This document shows, piece by piece, positions 33,329 through 42,293 of a DNA stretch of 64,000 bases. Each line of letters opens with the position of its first letter. The first letter of the stretch is position 1. Source of the DNA: Rhizodiscina lignyota (taxonomy: Eukaryota > Ascomycota > Dothideomycetes > Aulographales > Rhizodiscinaceae); the NCBI GenBank assembly GCA_010015805.1, contig ML978126.1, forward strand, positions 124,001 through 188,000, written 5' to 3'. The translations under genes and the position numbers were made by a program. The notes under the pieces are model-generated. The model searched no databases. It saw nothing but the letters and a program-made list of their open reading frames with translations, and was not told the origin of the DNA.

Positions 33329-34845
33329 GGTGAAAGATCGCGGGTAGTAGAGAGCGTGTCGAAATGGATGGTGCTTGAAAAGAGATGGATAAAAACAAAG
33401 GGAGAAGAAGTGACCCTATAAGTGTATATTTTCTTTGCAGATGAGGTTCCTCAGCTCAGGAGGTCGGGAGATGCCATTTCTCCATGCTAGAGTGCTACTG
33501 CTTCTCAGCCTCAGCCTCTCAATAGCATAGCCGTCCGAGTTTCATTGCCAAACGCCATTTACGTCGCTTAACGAGAGCCAGGTCTACTTGTTCAACACAA
33601 GCCGGTGAATTGAGTGAGGTAGAAGAAGCTTGTGACGCTTGTTGTGGTCTCGATTTACGCCATCACTGCAAGCGGGCGCCACAGCGTCTGGGCAAGCCAC
33701 CTTTCAGAGACATGTGCAAGAAACTGTAGGGGGTATAGGAAGTTTGAGAGGAAATAACCGAGAAGTTCAGAGGAGGCGAAGCAACATTTCTAGATTTTAG
33801 TAGTGTTATCATTGTGAGAGGCGGTGCGAAAACTGTTGTAGTGTATGACACGCAGCAAAAAAATCTTCGATGATGCGCGAAGCTGTTCGAAACTAGACCG
33901 CGAGGACTCGAGAAATCAAACCAATGCTCCACGGGGGAGAATCAAATGCGCATCGTGAATGATCCGGGACTGGAGCCGAGATGCGAGGATCGAAGCTGTT
34001 AGTTATTTTGACCGGTCTTCCAATTCGTAAGTCTGAAAAGAGTTGCCAAGTCGCCCGGCTTTGTTCGATGCCAAGATACCCCTGGTGTTCTTAAATAGGC
34101 ATCGGCTAAACCCAGTTATCGTTAGGCGCTCTTCAATCTGAACCCCAGCTTTAGGGCTTTGGCTTTGACAACTCAAACGTGTTTTTGAGCACCGAACACG
34201 GAGAGGTTCCGAGAAACCATACCAGATGCATCGGGCAGATGGTGCCTTGATCTGGTACTCCGATGATTCCTCCACTTAGGCGCAGTGAGTCTTTACTACT
34301 TCGCATGTTCATCCCTGAGGGCGGCAGAACCTATCTCTCAACATCGTCGCCCGGCCACCACTGCGAAACGGATAGGCTTTCGATATGCAATATCTGGCAC
34401 CCGAATTGCTGCCGAAATGGTTAGAGTATAATGAAGTGGAAAGTTTGGACAATAACTTAAACAGGACGAAAACAGTCATCTATTATGTCGAGCCTCGGGA
34501 GATCCACGGTGAAAATCAAGTCGGCTTTATGTACGACGGAGATATTCTCCACAACATTCGAGCTCCATGCGGGGTTGGCACTGATCTGCAACGCTCTTAC
34601 TCTCATAAAATCTGCTCTTCCACTGACGGAGCATATCCCGGAGGCTCAATCCTGCTCAGACTAGCATAGCAAGGCTGTTAGAGATAGAAACCTCGGGTAT
34701 GTACCATGGCATCGCATGCAAGAGAGAGGATATTGCGGATTGCGGCACCGCACAGCGTCAAACTCCTAATTTCATCAGTGTTCTCTCATTGAAGTTATTC
34801 CGTTCATGTCAATAGAAAGACACCTCTTTTACTAAACTCGTCATC
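33329..34845. other. Long gene-free stretch before the sugar transporter
   Basis: 1.5 kb. Frames at 33663-33932, 34003-34275 (minus) and 34385-34669 (plus) are open, but none has a recognisable motif or splice partner. The last one (starting MQYLAPELLPKWLEYNE) is the most protein-like and could be a small or broken gene. Confidence 0.4.
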
Positions 34846-36728
34846 ATGGGTCTTATTACTCTGCGAGGAAGGCCTCTCTACCTTCTCATGAAAATAATAT
34901 GTGGAACATCCTTCATGATGTATGGCTACGACGCTGGCGTGCTCGGCGGTATGCTGTTGCACAAGCCTTTCCTTGATGCTATGGGTAACCCGACCGGTGT
35001 CTACGTTATTCCCATGATTGTAGCATCGTACGACCTCGCTGCGTGTGTGACATCCATCGGAATTGCCTTCTTCGCGTTCAACATTGGCCGCCGTGGCACT
35101 GTGATCTTGGGCAACATTGTTGCGGTTATCGGATCAGTTTTACAGGCTTCATCTTATAGCGTGGCACAAATGATCGTTGGAAGGCTCTGTACTGGATTCG
35201 CAATCGGATGCATCTCAGCGGCTGTACCATCTTATTTGTCGGAGACTGGAGGGGAAATTGCGGATAGAGGCCCCGCGAATGCTTTGAATGGCATTTTTCT
35301 AATTAGCGGTGTGCCGATTGTAAGTCTTCCATTTGGTGACAGCAGCCTTGTACGCTGCAGAAACTCCGCTTATCTGATTGCCAGGCTTATTGGATCGATT
35401 ATGGATTCGTACATTGGAACGCCCAAGCAAGTTGGCGCATCCCTATTATCTTCCAATGTATCTTTGCTTTTGTTTCGGGTGGCACGATGTATTTTCTGCC
35501 TGGTACGTCTTTGCGGTCATTCATATCATACCCTCTATACTCACCACCGCTCCAGATACACCACGATGGTACTATGCTCGAAACCGCTATGAAGAAGGCG
35601 ATGCAGTTCTTTCTCGGTTGTACGATGCCGACGTCAGTTCTGAAAAGGTGCAGTCTACTCGCACCGAGATTCTTTTTGCGATCGAAGCGGAGCTAGAAGC
35701 CAGTGCCAGCTTGCACTGGAAGCAATTTCTCACTATGGGCTTCGTCGACAAGACGAGAATGAAGATCGTACGTAGGCTGTGGATTTGTTTTTGGCTGACG
35801 ATGATCCGTGAGTGGATGGGCAGTAGCTTGATTGGCTACTACAGTAAGCAACCCCAACGATATTGGATGGAATCATTGTGCTCTTGACTGAAACTCATCA
35901 TATTAGGCGCGATCATTCTATCTTCTGTCGCGAAGCCGTCGCTCGTCTCACTTCTTTCCGGAGTTCTGAATACTTTCTTCGCTCTCGGCTGTGTCCCGTT
36001 ATATTTCACAGTTGAAAAATTCGGTCGTCGAAGTATCTTGCTATACGGCGCATGCGCTTCGACTTGCTTCGTCACCGCATTCACGGTGCTAGTTGCCATT
36101 GGCGGTAGTTCTGCCGTGAACTGGGCCGCGGTAGCGATGATATTCTGTTTGCTCTTTGTCTTCGGATGGGCATGGCAAGGTCTTGTTTGGCTTTATTGTT
36201 CGGAGATCGCACCTCTCGAATACAGGCATATCGGTGGATCCTTTACTGCTTGTGGGGAGTGGCTGATGGTCTTTATTACTGTTTTTGCGGGCCGTAAGTG
36301 TCTTTATTCTTTTGAATCAATTACATCGCTAATTCACGTGGTGTAGCTATTGGATTCGATAACATAGGGTGGTATTTCTGGCTTTGGGTCATTAGTGGGA
36401 ATGTCGTCGCAATCGTTTTTGGTAAGTGCAAGGATATGATCGCTGGATCGCTTACAAGATGCTGACGTGCTGGAAGTTGCACTTCTGTGTCCCGAAACCG
36501 GTGGCAAGACACTTGAGCAAGGTGAGTGTTGCGAGGAGATTACGTTCCGGTATCAAAATACTGCTAGCTGACTCCGCAACAATAGTTGACTACTTATTCG
36601 TCGACAAGGCGTTTGCTGGATTACGAAAGAACTTCGACATTGATGCTGAAGACGCCGAAGCCAATATTGGCGAGAAATCGAATGAGGAACGAGAGGAAAA
36701 TATAGCAAACATTTCGAAATCCGCGTAG
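34846..36728 (+). CDS. MFS sugar transporter
   Basis: Seven exons (34846-35319, 35385-35502, 35556-35843, 35907-36293, 36347-36421, 36477-36521, 36586-36728) with introns of 53-65 bp give 509 residues. The first helix has FMMYGYDAGVLGG, the usual fungal hexose-transporter opening. FNIGRRG lies in loop 2-3 and MIVGRLCTGFAIGC in helix 4. Splicing restores FLPDTPRWYYARNR, VEKFGRRSI lies in loop 8-9, and a final splice restores LCPETGGKTLEQ, all sugar-porter signatures. Twelve helices fit the length. The tail is acidic and soluble. It should import hexoses or related sugars by proton symport or facilitation; the substrate is unknown. In one frame without splicing the gene looks broken, but all seven junctions keep frame, so it is intact. 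Confidence 0.9.
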
Positions 36729-37193
36729 TTGGATCCATCACTCTCCTCTCGTCAACAAGCTCAAGCTCGAGGCTTGTAGCCTCGATACGGCGCCGCCGGG
36801 CCTATAGATCTTTGCTTTAATCTCAAGTCCTCATGATTAATCGAAAAGTAGACCGTCGTCCCGTTGCGCAATCCAACGGTTTGTTATCAACCCAGGAAAC
36901 ACAGCGGGTTAGGTTGACTATCTGTGTCGCTCTATGAGGGAGTGGAAAGGAGAATAAACAGAAACAGTACACTTAAATAACATCCCTCCGGGTTTACGGG
37001 ACGCCCTTCGTAAAGGGACAAATTACAGGTATTTTAGCGTCGAGTAATTCAAGCATCTTATACAAGCTGAAAATTCTAATTATTGTGCGTCCGTCGTATA
37101 GTGCAGGTATTGCTAAACTACCCAGGATCTAGCTACCTAGAAAATTTCTTCGCATCGTCGTTGTCGCGCCTGATCTGCGAGGACCTAAACTAC
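36729..37193. other. AT-rich start of the repeat island
   Basis: No gene is seen. A short palindromic stretch, CGGGACGCCCTTCGTAAAGGG, lies near 36997-37018. The composition changes from the transporter gene to the repeat island here. Confidence 0.4.
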
Positions 37194-37286
37194 CTATTAT
37201 CGGCTAATAGTGCGCAGCTTCTCTCAATCAAGCGCAGGCTCTGACATCCAAGTCAAGAGCGTCTACGACTTTGGGAGCCAACTCTG
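37194..37286 (+). repeat. 93-bp dispersed direct repeat, copy 2
   Basis: This is the same segment as 21125-21217 in the same orientation, about 16 kb apart and about 91% identical. It forms the 5' part of the frame described next. Confidence 0.85.
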
Positions 37287-38149
37287 GTAGTTCATCGGGC
37301 CTCCAGCCGCTGGAAGCCCCCTTCACGCCTGCCAGTTCGAAGATAAGCGTCTCCACGGCCGGTGCTCAACAACAGGATGGTGAGTTTAAAGTAGACAGCC
37401 CCAGTGTTTCGCAAATAACCATATCAGGGACAGTCGCAAATCCCCAGCCTTCCTTCTTCAATACCGCTCATCATCCTGCATCATCGCACCCGCCAGCTCG
37501 CGTGAAGAGGAAGATAAAGGAAGAGTCTCACTTTTATCCAACACAGCAGAAGAAGGCTCGCACTTTCGACGCCACTCGAGCGAAAGGGGCGACTGCCAAC
37601 AAAGACAAGGTCCCGCAGCGCAAGATGCCGCGTGACTCTCCGGTTATGCTCGACTTGGTGAAAACCCCTGGCGATCCAAGTTTTGAGTCTGAACCTGAAC
37701 AGCGGAAGATATCACGTCCAGCTCACAATGTCCGTGTCCACTCGTCAGCTTCACCCAATCCACACGATCCGTTCTTGACTTGGTTTTCTCGTATCAAATG
37801 CCATGGCGATGACATGATTGGCCTTTGGGATACACAATCACTCCGCGAGATGATTAAACTAACGGACACCCTCTGTGTCGACGCTCCTACCATCCTTCGA
37901 TATGCATTTCCGGGCCTCGAGAGTTTGTCAGATCAGGTGTACGAACTTCTATCTACATACGCAAACAGGCCAGACTCAATTCTGCTGACGCCACCTCAAA
38001 CTTGTCCAACTTGTCCACATATCATGCTCTCGCCTAAGGATACAATTGCTTTTATGCACTCGCTTCAAGGGCTTCAACCGACAAATAATCTTTACGACCT
38101 TCTGGCGGTTCTATGGAGATATTGTCGCAGATGTCAATGTCACCTGTGA
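37209..38149 (+). CDS. Unrecognised protein in the repeat island (5' end uncertain)
   Basis: An open frame can be followed from a possible acceptor (CTAATAG at 37204-37210) through CAASLNQ and STTLGANSG to a TGA at 38147-38149, about 310 residues, without a clear ATG at its head. The first third is Ser/Pro-rich with a basic VKRKIKEES patch. The later part is protein-like: DPFLTWFSRIKCHGDDM, LRYAFPGLESLSDQVYELL and a CPTCPHI pair followed by CRRCQC, which might bind zinc. In the next frame downstream a CECGETG and a C2H2-like CGPCKAVGF...NHH are visible, so the gene may continue through a splice or be disrupted. Part of it is repeated at 21.1 kb, so it belongs to a repeated family. The function is unknown. 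Confidence 0.4.
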
Positions 38150-38460
38150 ATGTGGAGAAACGGGAAGTTTCTTTCACTTATTATTTGGATCACACAAATT
38201 GTCACATCACAGTTCGGAGTGACCATGGTGGTGCGGCCCTTGCAAGGCGGTTGGGTTCACCAAAGAAGGGCTAAATCATCATACTTCTGCCGGTCCATGA
38301 TGGGGTCTGGAGGAAGATACGCAGACGCATATGGAGGAGACTGGCCATCGCCCCAAACCCGCTTCTAGCAAGAAGCGAGTTCTTTGAGCGTATTGACTTG
38401 AGATACTTGCACGGAAGGGATACATGTATTTTCTAAATTTTGCATGCAGGATTCATGGCT

Positions 38461-38619
38461 GAATGCTCTCAAGTGTCTTAGAATTGATGGCTGGATGTTC
38501 TTAAATCCCAATCTGGCTTGTTACTCTCGTAGCGTTCTTTGAATGCTCTCAAATGTCTTAGAATTAATGACTGGATGTTCTCAAATCCCAATCTGGCTTA
38601 TTACTCTCGCAGCGTTCTC
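38461..38619. repeat. 80-bp tandem repeat, two copies
   Basis: 38461-38540 and 38541-38619 start GAATGCTCTCAA and share a period of 80 bp. They differ at about 8 sites, nearly all transitions. A third diverged trace (GCTTATTACTCTC) is seen near 38689-38702. Confidence 0.9.
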
Positions 38620-38770
38620 ATCACCAAATATCTGACTATGAAATGGAAATATTACCAGTAATCAGACTGAATTATCACACCTTACTTAGCTTATTACTCT
38701 CCGAGTGTCCTTATACTAGACGGAAATGGTAATATTGCCTAAACAAGTTTACCGTCTTTTACCCACAGCG

Positions 38771-38886
38771 CACTTCCTCGTGCGGGAATCTCCTCCTCGC
38801 CGCCGCCTTATTCACGGAATATATCTGTTTAAATCGCGTCCTGCACCCACTTCCTCGTGCGGGATCTCCTCCTCGCCGCCATCTTA
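38771..38886. repeat. 39-40 bp repeat pair
   Basis: CACTTCCTCGTGCGGG plus a CTCCTCCTCGCCGCC core occurs at 38771-38810 and again at 38848-38886, separated by 37 bp. It is C/T-rich on the plus strand and unlike the flanks. Confidence 0.85.
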
Positions 38887-38911
38887 TACTTTAACTAACC
38901 TTTAACCTTAT

Positions 38912-39460
38912 AGGGCCATCGCAAGACAGCTCGCGAAACGTATACCTCAGCGTATGCGTGTCAAACGTGACATCCCCGAGATCTCAAGCTATCTCAAAGG
39001 CGAAGTGCCGGCATTTCGTATGCTTACAACGAAGAAGCGGGCACGTACCCTCAGACATATTGCTACTATCCTCCGTATCCCTCCAAAAGCACGAAATAAA
39101 GCTGCACTTGACATAGGACAAAATGTGGAGCGACACCTAGAGCCCGAACATATCACACGTGAGGGTGTCCAAGAGGTTCAGCTCGATGCAGAAACAATGC
39201 AGATATGGCGCACACTTAGGTCACTCTCTGTTACCACGATTCGGAGCGTGCTTAACTTATCCTTCGCGGAGGCAATAGTAAGACACTCTCATTTTAAAAC
39301 TATACTTACTTACAAGAATAGCAACTCTTCTATGATCCTCGCCATCCCCAGGCCTGGAACTAGGGAGGACCAGTTCATATTCCAGGAAAAGCATCTCGGC
39401 TTGAATCCCTACGAATACTACTCCCGCAGACTCGAGTCGAACATTAAAACGAGGCACTAA
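38912..39460 (+). CDS. Unrecognised protein in the repeat island
   Basis: After a possible acceptor (CTTATAG, ending 38911) an open frame runs to a TAA at 39458-39460, about 180 residues; the first ATG is at 38954. It is basic at the start (RQLAKRIPQRMRVKRD, KKRARTLRHI) and helical in appearance, with SVTTIRSVLNLSFAEAI near the middle. I recognise no family. It could be a further exon of the upstream frame or an independent gene; its place among RIP-like repeats suggests a repeated element or lineage-specific gene. Confidence 0.35.
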   Translation, partial: RAIARQLAKRIPQRMRVKRDIPEISSYLKGEVPAFRMLTTKKRARTLRHIATILRIPPKARNKAALDIGQNVERHLEPEHITREGVQEVQLDAETMQIWRTLRSLSVTTIRSVLNLSFAEAIVRHSHFKTILTYKNSNSSMILAIPRPGTREDQFIFQEKHLGLNPYEYYSRRLESNIKTRH

Positions 39461-39669
39461 TAGGCCTCACGCTCTAACATGACAGGGGCGATCTAGAGAC
39501 ACAATAAGAGGAGGTATCTCGAATGGCGTCATATCGAGCGCTGCACAAGGATGCGCCTCCGCATTTTCGATCATAGTCGAAGACTATTAGAGCTAGTGGA
39601 ACTCTAGGAACGTAGAGAAGTTATCGATAGCCTCAAGGGCGGACACGGAGGGAGAAATGCAACCGACAT

Positions 39670-40503
39670 TCATGCTGACCGCTCGGTGATGGAGATGATC
39701 CAATCTGCGACTTCCTTAGGACGAGATGCGTTTGGCGCATGCCCTGATTCGATTTCTGTAACATCAATCTTGCCACCGATCTGCCTTTCCATCATCGCGA
39801 TGCTCGCTCTCTGGAGCTCGGGCTCCTGCGCAAGGTCCTTGGTACACAGTAAATACGAAACCGGCACATCTTTGAACCCAGCATGACTTAGACTAGCAGG
39901 AAACGTAGAGCCCGAATGACGAGTACTCATCTTTGCCCACTTTTCGGCCTCTTCCTTCGGCAGGTCGTTGAAGACATTGGAAGCAGCAGCCGAGATATCC
40001 GCCTGATGCAACCATCCATCATCCTATATTTCACATTAGCCCCAGACACACTAATTGCATGAAGCGAGACAGACATCAAACCTGATCTCGAATGGAGTGG
40101 CTCGGGGAAGCATATTGTCCGGCATAATAACGCTGGCATCGAATTCTCCGACTGGTAGAATGATGCATGAAATATAAGCCAGTCTCACCAGACCGCCTGA
40201 ATTGCCCTGTCGCTGTCTGTCGACTTTGCTGAGTCCTTTTGTGCTTTCTGTAGCAGGTAGACCGCCGTAAGAGTGGGCGATGAGTACGACGTCCTTGCCT
40301 TCGTTTGCGAGTTTTGAAATTTCTGAAGCGATGAAAGTGGCGTCGCCTTGCATGGTGCCTGGGACGTTGGTTTTGTAGCCTACGCTGGGAAGGTGAAGAG
40401 CTTGAATGGAGTAGCCTTCACTCGCCACATGGGTGATCCCATCACTGTACAGTTCGGGCAATGTGAAGCCTCCTGGCACGATCAAGATTGTCGGCTTATC
40501 CAT
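39670..40503 (-). CDS. Alpha/beta hydrolase (AB hydrolase-1 type)
   Basis: Two exons (40503-40075 and 40023-39670) across a 51-bp intron (40024-40074) give 260 residues. It opens MDKPTILIVPGGF, with the oxyanion-forming PGGF loop near residues 10-13. The nucleophile elbow is AHSYGG with Ser78, and a late His in ESGHAPNASRP completes the triad. This is the pattern of a large fungal group of small hydrolases whose substrates are mostly unknown. The donor GTCTGT is weak; the alternative GTTTGA donor three codons upstream would break the frame with this acceptor. A GAT/GAC microsatellite lies just upstream of the start. Confidence 0.85.
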
Positions 40504-41359
40504 GGACCGCAGAGAGAATTGATTGAGGAAAAGCTGTATTGGGCACGAACAGCCTGAAGGGTTGATGACGATGACGACGATGATGATGATGTTGTTGATG
40601 AGGAGAGGGGGAGGAGGCCGCCCGCGGCCAGGAGGGCCGTGAATATCTCGGTAACTATTCAATGGTTACTAGTGTGATTGAGAAATCCAATTCCGCAAAA
40701 GATATAGCCTCCTTGATAGTTGTAATTAGCCATCATGGGAGCCTGTCGTCCTGAGCTATGAGTCCTAAACTTTCCTGCCAAGCCATCGAGACAGGCAGCA
40801 GTGTGTGGAGATGTCAAAGCTCGTGCTATTGGACACCTGGCTCGAGTCCCTTTTATGCGCAATTCCTCTATTCTGCTTGGCTATATTTTTTGATTTTTTT
40901 TTTATCCATCTTGAGCTTCGAGACAAGTGAGCCCCGGTTTCATCAATAGATCACAGACATCGTGCATGTTTTTGGATTGCGAGTAGAAAATCTGCTTCGT
41001 GGAAATGCTGCTTCAGGGGCACGATAGAGTAACCGCTCCTTCGGGCCGGAAACGGGATAGGAAAAATACGCTCTGGCTCCCCATCTTGCTTCAACATTCA
41101 ACACGGAAGTCCACAAGTGCAGCATAATGAGTCCAAACACCTCCGCGAAATAGCTCGATGAAATGAAACATGGGCAGCTACGATAAGCTTATAAAGCTCG
41201 CTCCTAGACGCGCACTCCTTCGATGGAACTAGGCCTACAATGGTCCCCAAACCCGAGGCTCTCAAGGCAGCAACATACAGATAAAATTGCTACTGGGTAT
41301 TGTAGAACGGTTTTTAGAATCCGCGAGGAATTGGAGTTGTTCCATCGACAAAGATCATC
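40504..41359. promoter_or_regulatory. Bidirectional intergenic region
   Basis: 856 bp lie between the hydrolase and the TMEM205-like gene. Apart from the microsatellite and a T-run near 40890-40902, I see no distinct element. Confidence 0.4.
40563..40602. repeat. GAT/GAC microsatellite
   Basis: A trinucleotide-like run lies about 60 bp upstream of the hydrolase ATG; on the minus strand it reads ATC/GTC. Confidence 0.8.
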
Positions 41360-41989
41360 ATGGGATCTCAATTGAGCTCTTTTGCGGCCTCCTCTCTCTA
41401 TCGGCTCCTTCCCTCCCTCCACCTCCTGAGTTATGCCACACTTCTGGGCACGGGGATTTACCAGACATTCTTCATGACGAAGATTTGCTTTCAAGCTCTT
41501 CCTATGTCGGCTTTCACCACGTTGCAAAAGCGCGTCTTCCCCGTCTACTTCCAGATGCAGCTTGTGCTGGCTACAGCAACGCTCGTCACCTATCTACCGT
41601 CCGGTCCCGTCTCTTTGAAGAATAGCCCGACCGATTTTTCGATCCTAGCGTTAAATGTTGCCCTCTCGGCTCTGAACTTCTTTAAATACGGCCCTAGAAC
41701 AAGCGCAGTCATGGTTGAGCGCATTCATCAAGGTGTGTGGCACTCTCGAATTGGCAGTAAAACAAAAGACGATCCCAATGTTTCACGAGCACAATTGCTG
41801 ACTGCAACTTGTAAATTAGAGACGAGAGATGGGAAAAAGTACAACGCGAAGGACACTAGTGAGGAGATGCGAAAAATCAATCGGCGATTCTCAAGAGAGC
41901 ATGCGATGAGCATTCACCTCAATCTCATCGCGGTTCTAGCTTCTTTGGGATATGGATTCCGTTTGGCGCCACACATTCAAATAAAATAA
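41360..41989 (+). CDS. TMEM205/DUF4149-like membrane protein
   Basis: This single exon encodes 209 residues. Four hydrophobic segments are visible: LLPSLHLLSYATLLGTGIYQ near 16-36, VYFQMQLVLATATLVTYL near 62-80, FSILALNVALSALNFF near 92-108 and LIAVLASLGYGFRLA near the end. The opening GTGIYQTFFMTKICFQALP and the ETRDGKKYNAKDTSEEMRK segment are typical of the fungal proteins related to human TMEM205 (DUF4149). Function in fungi is not established; the human protein has been linked to drug resistance and secretion. It probably resides in an internal membrane. Confidence 0.85.
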   Translation: MGSQLSSFAASSLYRLLPSLHLLSYATLLGTGIYQTFFMTKICFQALPMSAFTTLQKRVFPVYFQMQLVLATATLVTYLPSGPVSLKNSPTDFSILALNVALSALNFFKYGPRTSAVMVERIHQGVWHSRIGSKTKDDPNVSRAQLLTATCKLETRDGKKYNAKDTSEEMRKINRRFSREHAMSIHLNLIAVLASLGYGFRLAPHIQIK

Positions 41990-42293
41990 TCACAGCAAGA
42001 ATAAACACTTCCAAAGATCCTTCCATTGATCTTAGATGTTACAACACTGATTATGCTAGAATGAGTCCGCCATGATAAAACCTCTCGAACACGAAGAGCC
42101 CAATAAATCGCCGAACAAATCATAGTACGGAATTCCTATTAAGCTGTACCGTTCGAATCATATCCCCCTTAGCGCTAGGGCATTCCCGGACTCGGTACAG
42201 AGGTACCCGCCAGCCTCGGTACGGACGTACCCACATTACGGGGGCCTTAGCACCCAGTTCCCCCCAGAGCTGGGTACCCTACCCCCCTAGAAT
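41990..42293. other. Convergent 3' spacer with GGTAC-rich short repeats
   Basis: 304 bp. Near 42191-42232 CTCGGTACAGAGGTACCC is followed by the similar CTCGGTACGGACGTACCC, and CTGGGTACCC follows at about 42270. These may form hairpins in the 3' ends of the flanking transcripts. Confidence 0.45.

Noticed and set aside
34846-36728. Sugar transporter as a pseudogene
   Set aside because: Unspliced it appears broken, but seven exons with proper GT..AG introns keep frame and restore all family motifs.
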